Part shown: one piece after another, positions 1 to 5,923 of the stretch | Position numbering within the stretch: the first letter of the stretch is position 1 | Layout of the letters: the number at the start of each line of letters is the position of its first letter | NCBI GenBank assembly: GCA_017513195.1 | Contig: JAFXGM010000012.1 | Location: 40,616 to 104,615 of the forward strand | Direction of reading: 5' to 3' | Length of the DNA: 64,000 bases | Source: Clostridia bacterium | Lineage (GTDB): Bacteria > Bacillota > Clostridia > Oscillospirales > Acutalibacteraceae | The notes under the pieces: generated by a model | The model's input: the letters and a program-made list of their open reading frames with translations, nothing else | What the model was told of the DNA's origin: nothing | Database searches by the model: none | Translations under genes and position numbers: made by a program

Positions 1-207
1 CGTAACCTTTACGCCGTTGCTTTGCAAATATTTTAAGAAAAGCATTGCGTGGTCACGTTCTTCTTGTGCCTGAATGGTATACCAATTGCCAAAGCCATCA
101 AGGTCGTTGTCGGTATAGTAGTTGGCTATATCAAGATAAAGATATGCGCTGTAAAATTCTTTGTTTATTTGGTCGTTAAGTAGTTCAATAACCTTTTTGT
201 CTAACAT
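1..207 (-). CDS. ftnA: Ferritin, N-terminal part (runs off the left edge)
   Basis: Reading in from position 207 gives 69 codons starting MLDKKVIELLNDQINKEF and continuing with SAYLYLDIANYY and QAQEERDHAMLF. This is helix A and helix B of a bacterial non-haem ferritin, with ferroxidase ligands of the E...ExxH type visible in EERDH. Ferritins store iron and oxidise Fe(II) in the cytoplasm. The C-terminal half lies outside the window. It neighbours rubrerythrin and PerR, so a role in iron and peroxide management fits. The start is the first ATG and no other upstream start is needed. Confidence 0.9.
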   Translation of the reverse strand, partial: MLDKKVIELLNDQINKEFYSAYLYLDIANYYTDNDLDGFGNWYTIQAQEERDHAMLFLKYLQSNGVKVT

Positions 208-217
208 AATATATCAC

Positions 218-625
218 CTAATCTCTTTCTTTTTGGTGTCTTACTATTTCTTCTGTTACGGCGTTTATTTCATAAGAATAATCGTAACCACCGTTTTCAA
301 AATCCACTTCCCAGAACACTCCGCCATATTCACGGTCAAGCTCGGCGTCAAGGTCGTAAATGTCGCTTCGATGTAGTAACCCTGCATGAGACAGCGCCAA
401 CTCGATTGCGCGGTCGCGGCTTATATATTCTTGCGACGCAACAGAACCAGTATCACTTGTAGTATTATCTGCTGCCGGTGTTGTTTTATCATTTGTATTT
501 TCGGCAGATGACGGCGGCGTCGCTTTGCCGCTTGAGTTGTTGTCGCTTCTGCCACCTTTATTGTTGCAGGCAGAAAGTGTAAGAACAACGGTTAACGTTA
601 ATAATAAAGCAAATAATTTTTTCAT
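218..625 (-). CDS. Small lipoprotein with a PepSY-like domain
   Basis: A 135-residue protein. Residues 1-20 form a lipoprotein signal peptide ending in the lipobox LSAC, so it should be lipidated at the cysteine and anchored outside the membrane. A Ser/Thr/Asn-rich linker of about 45 residues follows. The C-terminal 65 residues (ISRDRAIELALSHAG ... VFWEVDFENGGYDYSYEINA) match a single PepSY repeat: an xxAxxxA helix, then a strand carrying the W-V-F motif and a Y-E-I-x-A ending. PepSY domains are thought to bind or inhibit peptidases, but no function is shown here. An AGGAGG ribosome site sits just before the ATG at 625. Confidence 0.8.
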   Translation of the reverse strand: MKKLFALLLTLTVVLTLSACNNKGGRSDNNSSGKATPPSSAENTNDKTTPAADNTTSDTGSVASQEYISRDRAIELALSHAGLLHRSDIYDLDAELDREYGGVFWEVDFENGGYDYSYEINAVTEEIVRHQKERD

Positions 626-656
626 ATCTTTCCTCCTGTAGCAAACTTAATATGCA

Positions 657-686
657 AAAGGGAGCCGTTGCCGACTCCCCTTTTTA
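657..686 (-). terminator. Terminator after rubrerythrin
   Basis: An inverted repeat with GGGAG/CTCCC arms, flanked by A-run and T-run, lies directly behind the rubrerythrin stop. It reads as a rho-independent terminator on the minus strand. Confidence 0.7.
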
Positions 687-696
687 AATATTTTAA

Positions 697-1239
697 TTAT
701 TTAAAATAACGAGCGAGGAGTCCCTCAAATGCTTTGCCGTGACGAGCCTCATCACGAGCCATTTCGTGAACGGTGTCATGAATAGCATCAAGACCGAGTT
801 CTTTTGCAAGCTTAGCAAGCTCGAACTTGCCCTTTGTAGCGCCGTTTTCAGCGTCTACACGCATTTCAAGATTTTTCTTTGTAGAGTCGGTGAGTACTTC
901 ACCGAGTAGTTCGGCAAATTTTGCAGCGTGCTCTGCTTCTTCAAGTGCTGCCTTTTCCCAGTAAAGACCGATTTCGGGGTAACCCTCACGGTGTGCAACG
1001 CGTGACATTGCAAGATACATACCAACTTCACTGCATTCGCCGTTAAAGTTTTCGCGAAGACCGTCGATAATTCTTTGGTCTACACCCTGCGCAATGCCTA
1101 CAACGTGCTCTGCAGCCCAAGTCTTTTCGCCTGACTGCTCTTCAAATTTTGATGCAGGAGCCTTACAAATAGGGCAAGCATCGGGAGCAGAATCGCCTTC
1201 GTGAACATAACCGCAAATTAAACATACATACTTTTTCAT
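697..1239 (-). CDS. rbr: Rubrerythrin with N-terminal rubredoxin domain (reverse rubrerythrin type)
   Basis: A 180-residue protein. The rubredoxin centre comes first, with cysteines 6, 9, 22 and 25 (CLIC and CPIC). The four-helix diiron domain follows, with ligand motifs EEAEH and DEARH. This order, rubredoxin before diiron, is the reverse-rubrerythrin arrangement of Clostridia, which reduces H2O2 and helps anaerobes survive oxygen. The ATG at 1239 is preferred: a TTG further upstream lies inside the GGAGG ribosome site that serves this ATG. perR ends 36 bp upstream on the same strand, so the two are probably one transcript under PerR control. Confidence 0.93.
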   Translation of the reverse strand: MKKYVCLICGYVHEGDSAPDACPICKAPASKFEEQSGEKTWAAEHVVGIAQGVDQRIIDGLRENFNGECSEVGMYLAMSRVAHREGYPEIGLYWEKAALEEAEHAAKFAELLGEVLTDSTKKNLEMRVDAENGATKGKFELAKLAKELGLDAIHDTVHEMARDEARHGKAFEGLLARYFK

Positions 1240-1275
1240 TTTAAAATCCTCCAAAAATGTTTTAATTTTTATAAT

Positions 1276-1650
1276 TTATTGCTTATTGCAATTTTTACAT
1301 AATCCATAAACCACACAAACGCTGGTTTCGGGTGTGAAGCCGTCAAATTGGGCTATGCCCTTTATTTTGTCGGGTTGCACCCTTGAGTCTATTATGGCAC
1401 CGCAACACTTACAGTGTAAATGCAGGTGAAACGATTTGTCACCGTCAAAATGCTCTTTGCCGTCGCCTACTGCAACGCTTAATATCTCGCCACTTTCGAC
1501 AAGACTTGCAAGATTGCGATAAACAGTGCCAAGACTGATGTTGGGTATTACCTTTTTTACCCCCTCATAAACCTGTGTAGCCGTGGGGTGATCACAACGG
1601 TTTTGCAATTCGTTTAAAATTGCCTCGCGCTGCTTTGAATAGTTTGCCAT
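1276..1650 (-). CDS. perR: Peroxide-responsive Fur-family repressor
   Basis: A 124-residue Fur-family protein. The N-terminal winged helix runs through SLGTVYRNLASLVESGE. The C-terminal dimerisation part has the histidine-rich metal site FHLHLHC and two CxxC pairs (CKCC and CKNC) for structural zinc. Length and the direct link to rubrerythrin favour PerR over Fur or Zur. PerR represses peroxide-defence genes until its Fe(II)-bound histidines are oxidised. A perfect 25-bp palindrome in its own promoter indicates autoregulation. Confidence 0.85.
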   Translation of the reverse strand: MANYSKQREAILNELQNRCDHPTATQVYEGVKKVIPNISLGTVYRNLASLVESGEILSVAVGDGKEHFDGDKSFHLHLHCKCCGAIIDSRVQPDKIKGIAQFDGFTPETSVCVVYGLCKNCNKQ

Positions 1651-1666
1651 AACTCACCTCTTTTCT

Positions 1667-1691
1667 AAAAGTAGTAATCATTACTACTTTT
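1667..1691. promoter_or_regulatory. Perfect 25-bp PerR/Fur-type operator
   Basis: Two 12-bp arms (AAAAGTAGTAAT and its exact reverse complement) surround a single central C at 1679. Fur-family boxes are palindromes of this size with ATAAT/ATTAT-like cores. It sits just downstream of the perR -10 box, over the expected transcription start. Confidence 0.8.
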
Positions 1692-1701
1692 TACGTTTTT
1701 A

Positions 1702-1729
1702 ATTATACATACATTTTTTTATTTGTCAA
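1702..1729 (-). promoter_or_regulatory. perR promoter
   Basis: On the minus strand, TTGACA (1724-1729) and TATAAT (1702-1707) are separated by 16 bp. This sigma-A promoter faces perR and rbr, with the palindromic operator immediately downstream. Confidence 0.8.
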
Positions 1730-1739
1730 GCATTTTTTC

Positions 1740-1768
1740 TTGACTTTTTTAAAAAAATTTTTTAAAAT
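1740..1768 (+). promoter_or_regulatory. rex promoter
   Basis: TTGACT at 1740-1745 and TAAAAT at 1763-1768 are 17 bp apart, leading into rex. The -35 box begins 11 bp from the divergent perR -35 box. Confidence 0.6.
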
Positions 1769-1772
1769 AGAC

Positions 1773-1791
1773 TTGTTCAATTTTTTAACAA
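1773..1791. promoter_or_regulatory. Candidate Rex operator
   Basis: TTGTTCA, 5 nt, TTAACAA. This is close to the clostridial Rex site TTGTTAA-N4-TTAACAA, with one mismatch and one extra spacer base. It covers the expected start of rex transcription, which would suit autoregulation. It remains a candidate because of the spacing difference. Confidence 0.45.
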
Positions 1792-1814
1792 TCTTTTTGA
1801 TATGGAGTACATAT

Positions 1815-2441
1815 ATGAATCCAACAGGTATTTCTAACTCTGTAATAAAACGCTTGCCCCGCTATTACAGATTTTTGGGCGAACTTAAAAAAGAGGGCAT
1901 GACACGCATATCTTCGCGCGAGCTGTCCGAGCGCATGCAGTTGACAGCCAGCCAAATACGACAAGACCTTAACTGCTTTGGCGAATTTGGTCAGCAAGGC
2001 TATGGCTATAACATAGAGCTGTTGCAAAGCGAGATTGGCAGAATACTTGGCCTTGATAAACCACAAAACGCCATTTTAATAGGTGTGGGTAATCTTGGCA
2101 AAGCCATTGCCCACTACATAAACTTTGAATCGAAGGGCTTTCATCTTATTGGTATGTTCGATGCAAAGGAATCGCTCGTTGGTCAGATGGTTCGCAACGT
2201 GCCGATAAGACATATATCTACATTAGATGAATTTTGCCGCGAAAATATGCCGCGCGCCGCAATACTGTGCATACCCAAAGAGGCTTCAAAGGAAATTTGT
2301 GACCAGCTTATAAAGCTTGGCGTAAAAGGTTTTTTAAATTTCAGCCACTATGATATAGCGCTTGACCACCCCGGCGTAGAGGTTGAAAACATTCACTTTG
2401 GCGACAGCCTTATGACATTATCATATAAATTGAGTAACTAA
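1815..2441 (+). CDS. rex: Redox-sensing transcriptional repressor Rex
   Basis: A 208-residue protein. The N-terminal winged helix (residues about 5-80) contains RISSRELSERMQLTASQIRQ and the FGEFGQQGYGY segment typical of Rex. An NAD(H)-binding Rossmann fold follows with AILIGVGNLGKAI. Rex senses the NADH/NAD+ ratio and releases DNA when NADH rises, controlling fermentation and electron-transport genes. The ATG at 1815 is chosen because GGAG lies 7 bp upstream; an in-frame TTG at 1740 would add 25 unrelated residues from the promoter. Confidence 0.95.
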   Translation: MNPTGISNSVIKRLPRYYRFLGELKKEGMTRISSRELSERMQLTASQIRQDLNCFGEFGQQGYGYNIELLQSEIGRILGLDKPQNAILIGVGNLGKAIAHYINFESKGFHLIGMFDAKESLVGQMVRNVPIRHISTLDEFCRENMPRAAILCIPKEASKEICDQLIKLGVKGFLNFSHYDIALDHPGVEVENIHFGDSLMTLSYKLSN

Positions 2442-2445
2442 ATCT

Positions 2446-2476
2446 AAAAAACTCCCGAGCACATCGGGAGTTTTTT
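2446..2476. terminator. Bidirectional terminator between rex and the R-M genes
   Basis: The stem ACTCCCGA/TCGGGAGT is flanked by A5 and T6. It lies between the convergent rex and methyltransferase genes and can serve both. Confidence 0.85.
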
Positions 2477-2478
2477 AT

Positions 2479-3228
2479 TTATTTTTTAAACACAAATAAA
2501 TATTCATGCGCAATAAGTAAAAAGTTATATTTTACACTATTGGTTTTCCAATATCCAGTAGCCTTGCAATTGTGCTGCTCTTTGATAATCAATTCTTTAA
2601 GCTTAAAGCCCGCTTCTTCGAATATACGCATTACCTCAAAAGACATTGGTATCATATGCCCTTTTTGACGTGTATCGCCCATAAGCACAGCACAAAATTT
2701 GTCTTTTTTAAGAACACGATAGCTTTCGTTTGCTACCTTTTTCATCTCTTCTAAAAAATCTTTAACTTTTAGTAGAGATAAATCTTCGGGTATGTCTTCG
2801 CTATAATTGATTATGTCGGCATAGGGTGGATGAGTGCATATTAAGTCAATGCTATCATTAGGCACAAAATCTAAATTTCGTGCATCGCCTTTGTTGATAT
2901 AAACCTTGCCGTTTGCACCATCGTGTTCAAAATTGGTTTTATCTTTACATCGTTCAAGTGCAACATCATTAACATCAACGCCGATTATATCTCTATTAAG
3001 CAACTTTGCCTCTACAAGTGTTGTTCCTCCGCCAGCAAATTGGTCGAGAATTAAATCGCCCTCGTTAGAATAACGCAAGATAATATTCCTTGGAATATAC
3101 GGTGACCAGTTACCACGCCATTTTGCATCGTGTGTTGCCCAATCTCCACGTTTTGGAAAAGACCAGTGAGTAGTCATTTCCAGTTCAAAATCTTCGGGTT
3201 CCCATTTTGTAATCTTTTTATTAGGCAT
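2479..3228 (-). CDS. Second DNA methyltransferase of the R-M cassette (N6-adenine or N4-cytosine)
   Basis: A 249-residue protein. The AdoMet motif LDQFAGGGTTLVEA lies near residues 60-73, followed by IIGVDVND. The catalytic motif THPPYADI comes later, near residue 135. HPPY is a variant of the D/N/S-PPY of amino-methyltransferases. The AdoMet motif preceding the PPY motif is a different order from the common Pfam N6_N4_Mtase family. There is little room for a separate target-recognition domain. It overlaps the nuclease gene by 1 bp. Cassettes with two methylases usually protect an asymmetric site or single-stranded DNA; which applies here cannot be read from the sequence. Confidence 0.8.
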   Translation of the reverse strand: MPNKKITKWEPEDFELEMTTHWSFPKRGDWATHDAKWRGNWSPYIPRNIILRYSNEGDLILDQFAGGGTTLVEAKLLNRDIIGVDVNDVALERCKDKTNFEHDGANGKVYINKGDARNLDFVPNDSIDLICTHPPYADIINYSEDIPEDLSLLKVKDFLEEMKKVANESYRVLKKDKFCAVLMGDTRQKGHMIPMSFEVMRIFEEAGFKLKELIIKEQHNCKATGYWKTNSVKYNFLLIAHEYLFVFKK

Positions 3229-3767
3229 TATACAGTTTCCTCTTTTTCATCAGGAACAGGTAATCCCAATTTTGAAAGCGGAATATAACCGAAGTAATAC
3301 TGACATCTTACACTTATTATATAATCTAATACATCCTTATATTTGGGATCTCTAAACCAATCATCCAATATATAAATGTATTCAACATCTATATTTGCAG
3401 GTGCCAAAAGTTTCTGATACTGTTTTCTTTTAAAATCACACGTTTGTAATTTTTCATCAACTGAACCCGCTACCTGTTGGTGTTTACATTCAATAACATA
3501 TAGTGTATTTTTTACAATTACATATATACTATCGTCGGGAAATAATCGTTTAGAAATAATTTTCTCCCACTCAATTCCAATCTCTTTCAAGAAGGTATAA
3601 AAAGCGTGCTTTTTAAAAATACGCCCCACCTGGGTGCCTTTGTAATAAACTTTTCCGTCAGTTACTGAATAACCGTCCTGTTTTGCCAAAAAAGTTGCCA
3701 AGTCTGTTTTGCCTTCAAAAATTAGACCTGTTTTTGTGTTGCCGCCGCCTTTGCCACCTTTTATCAT
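3228..3767 (-). CDS. Putative type II restriction endonuclease (PD-(D/E)xK)
   Basis: A 179-residue protein that begins with a glycine-rich GGKGGGNTKTGLIFE segment. The middle reads FPDDSIYVIVKNTLYVIECK, which fits a PD-(D/E)xK nuclease core: the PD pair, a strand, then E-C-K followed by histidine and glutamine. It lies between two DNA methyltransferases with a 12-bp gap on one side and a 1-bp overlap on the other, so the restriction role rests on both motif and context. I do not recognise the exact family and cannot state the recognition site. Confidence 0.75.
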   Translation of the reverse strand: MIKGGKGGGNTKTGLIFEGKTDLATFLAKQDGYSVTDGKVYYKGTQVGRIFKKHAFYTFLKEIGIEWEKIISKRLFPDDSIYVIVKNTLYVIECKHQQVAGSVDEKLQTCDFKRKQYQKLLAPANIDVEYIYILDDWFRDPKYKDVLDYIISVRCQYYFGYIPLSKLGLPVPDEKEETV

Positions 3768-3779
3768 TTTTATTCCTCC

Positions 3780-4850
3780 TTAAAAATTACTAATAAGTAA
3801 TTCTTTAATTTTTCCTCTTGAAGCACCCTTGCTGTTAATCATTCGATTTGCTTCTACGCGATTTATATTATGCTTCGAGTAAATGTCATCAAAGAAATTA
3901 TCTTCCGAATTCGTGTTTTTGGGATCGGAGTTACTAATAACTATTTTTGCACCCTTTTTGTCCATCAAATCAACAAACTTTGCAAGCTCAATTTGTTCTG
4001 CATCATTAAAAAGATTTTCGGTGTATGCCGTAAAGCCCGACGTTTCCGTAAGCGGTCTATATGGCGGATCAAAATAAACGAAAGTTTTCTCGTCTATAAA
4101 ATCTGCCGCTTCTCTATAATCGCCGCATACTATTGTAACATCCTGCAACTTTTCTGAAACCAAACGCAGATTTTCTTCATCACATATTAAGGGATTCTTG
4201 TACGACCCCATAGGCACATTAAATTGACCTTTTTTATTAACACGATACAATCCGTTGAAGCACGTTTTATTCAAAAAAATCATTAATGCTGCTTTTTCAA
4301 TATTTTCATTTGTATCGCCATTAACTTTTAAATCGTTGAATTTATTGCGAATTTTATTATAGTAAGATTTTCTATCTTCGGTATCTAAAAATGAAAATTC
4401 ATTTTGTAATAAATAAAGATTTTCTACCAATGCATCAATGTTGTCGCGAACCATTTTATAAGCGTTCATAAGTTCAACATTTATGTCGCTTATATAAATT
4501 TCTTTTAAATCATACTTACCAAGTATGTCAAACAAAACTGCTCCACCACCAACAAACGGTTCGGCGTATTTTGTTATTTCAGTATTAAAAGGATAATATT
4601 TTTTTATTTCGTGAAGCAATTGACCTTTTCCGCCTGCCCACTTTAAAAAAGGTTTAACTGTTTTTTCGGTGGTATTATAGCGCAAGGTTCTTGCGTCTTC
4701 AGGCTTTTTTGCATCAATTGGAATAATCCACATATTGCCTAACATTGCAACATCTGTAATTCGATTCTCTTTACACAATGTTAAAACTCGTCTATGTGAT
4801 ATATTCCATTTTTCAGCGGCTTCATTCGCGGTCATATACGCTAACATCAT
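3780..4850 (-). CDS. D12-class N6-adenine methyltransferase with N-terminal helix-turn-helix
   Basis: A 356-residue protein in two parts. Residues about 1-60 (MTANEAAEKWNISHRRVLTL ... MLGNMWIIP) look like an excisionase/MerR-type DNA-binding domain. From residue 66 it is a Dam-like D12 methylase: KPFLKWAGGKGQLL is the AdoMet-binding motif, AEPFVGGGAVLF follows, and YFDPPYRPL is the catalytic DPPY motif. D12 enzymes methylate adenine at sites such as GATC or GATATC; this site is unknown. The added helix-turn-helix suggests it also controls its own cassette. Two adjacent ATGs share an AGGAAG ribosome site. Confidence 0.88.
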   Translation of the reverse strand: MMLAYMTANEAAEKWNISHRRVLTLCKENRITDVAMLGNMWIIPIDAKKPEDARTLRYNTTEKTVKPFLKWAGGKGQLLHEIKKYYPFNTEITKYAEPFVGGGAVLFDILGKYDLKEIYISDINVELMNAYKMVRDNIDALVENLYLLQNEFSFLDTEDRKSYYNKIRNKFNDLKVNGDTNENIEKAALMIFLNKTCFNGLYRVNKKGQFNVPMGSYKNPLICDEENLRLVSEKLQDVTIVCGDYREAADFIDEKTFVYFDPPYRPLTETSGFTAYTENLFNDAEQIELAKFVDLMDKKGAKIVISNSDPKNTNSEDNFFDDIYSKHNINRVEANRMINSKGASRGKIKELLISNF

Positions 4851-4879
4851 AAATCACTTCCTTTATAAGTATGATTATA

Positions 4880-4893
4880 TTCCAAATCTGGAA
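4880..4893. promoter_or_regulatory. Small palindrome upstream of the HTH-methylase
   Basis: TTCCA-N4-TGGAA is a perfect 5-bp inverted repeat 30 bp upstream of the methylase start. It is a candidate operator for the fused helix-turn-helix domain; no binding is shown. Confidence 0.4.
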
Positions 4894-4928
4894 CAAAAGC
4901 AATACCAAATTTGAAATTGACCTTAAAT

Positions 4929-4955
4929 AAGACCTTCGGTTAAACCGAAGGTCTT
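4929..4955. terminator. Terminator after trxB
   Basis: A perfect stem with AAGACCTTCGG arms and a 5-nt loop lies 8 bp beyond the trxB stop. The minus-strand tail is only moderately T-rich. Confidence 0.7.
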
Positions 4956-4962
4956 CACTACT

Positions 4963-5862
4963 TTATTTATCAAGATAGTCGCACGCGGCAAGGGCGGCAA
5001 CAGCGCCGTCGGCAGCGGCTGTTGCTACCTGGCGGATTTTTTTACTGCGGCAATCGCCTGCAACAAAAATACCGTCGGCATTGGTAAGGCAGTTTTCGTC
5101 TGATGTTACGTAACCGCGTTCATCAAGATTTATAATGCCCTCAAACGCCTCGTTTTGTGGAATAAGGCCGATGGCAACAAACATACCGTCTATATCGAGC
5201 TGCTTTTCGTTATCGTTACTGTCGGCAATGGTAATGCCCGTAAGTGTGGTGTCACCAATAATGCCTTTTACGGTATGACCTAAAATAATTTCGACGTTTT
5301 CTTTTGCACTTAGCTTTTCTTGAAGCTTTTGTTCACCGGTTAAAAAGTCAAGATTTTGCACAACGTAAACCTTGTTTGCAAGGTCAGCTAGCAAAATCGC
5401 CTCTTGCAAAGCGGAATTGCCGCCACCAATTACCGCAACGTCGCGACCTGCGTAAAATGCGCCGTCACACACAGCACAAAACGATATACCCTCGCCTACA
5501 AATTCTTCTTCGCGCGCAAGACCTAACATTCGGTGCTTGGCACCCGTGGCAACAATTACGGTTTTTGCTTCAAATTCGCCGCTGTCGGTCACAACGGTTT
5601 TTACGTCGCCTTGCTTTATCTCTAAAACCTCGGCACATTCAACCTCGGCATCAAGACCAAGTGCTTGCTCAACCAATTTTTCGGCAAATTCGTTGCCCGT
5701 AACCTCACTAAAGCCCGGTATATTTTCAACCTTTGGTGAAAAGGTAATTTGACCGCCAAAAGAGCCTTTTTCTATAACGAGTACGCTCTTATTAGCGCGA
5801 CGGGCATAAATCGCCGCGGTAAGACCCGCGGGGCCGCCGCCTATAACAATAATATCATACAT
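4963..5862 (-). CDS. trxB: Thioredoxin-disulfide reductase
   Basis: A 299-residue flavoprotein with the FAD motif IIVIGGGPAGLTAAIYARR at the N terminus, the redox pair CAVC near residue 135, the NAD(P) motif VIGGGNSALQEA, and the C-terminal FAD motif GIFVAGDCR. It transfers electrons from NAD(P)H to thioredoxin-like proteins. The ATG at 5862 has a GAGGA site upstream and begins the FAD strand directly. It lies 61 bp behind nrdD, whose product carries its own redoxin domain, so TrxB may be the direct source of its electrons. Confidence 0.93.
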   Translation of the reverse strand: MYDIIVIGGGPAGLTAAIYARRANKSVLVIEKGSFGGQITFSPKVENIPGFSEVTGNEFAEKLVEQALGLDAEVECAEVLEIKQGDVKTVVTDSGEFEAKTVIVATGAKHRMLGLAREEEFVGEGISFCAVCDGAFYAGRDVAVIGGGNSALQEAILLADLANKVYVVQNLDFLTGEQKLQEKLSAKENVEIILGHTVKGIIGDTTLTGITIADSNDNEKQLDIDGMFVAIGLIPQNEAFEGIINLDERGYVTSDENCLTNADGIFVAGDCRSKKIRQVATAAADGAVAALAACDYLDK

Positions 5863-5923
5863 AATTTTTATCCTCACTAAAACAATGTGGCAGGTGTTAT
5901 CCTGCCACATTTTAAATTTTTAA

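Noticed and set aside
2479-4850. Restriction cassette as part of a prophage or integrative element
   Set aside because: No integrase, attachment-site repeats or phage genes flank it; the neighbours are housekeeping genes.
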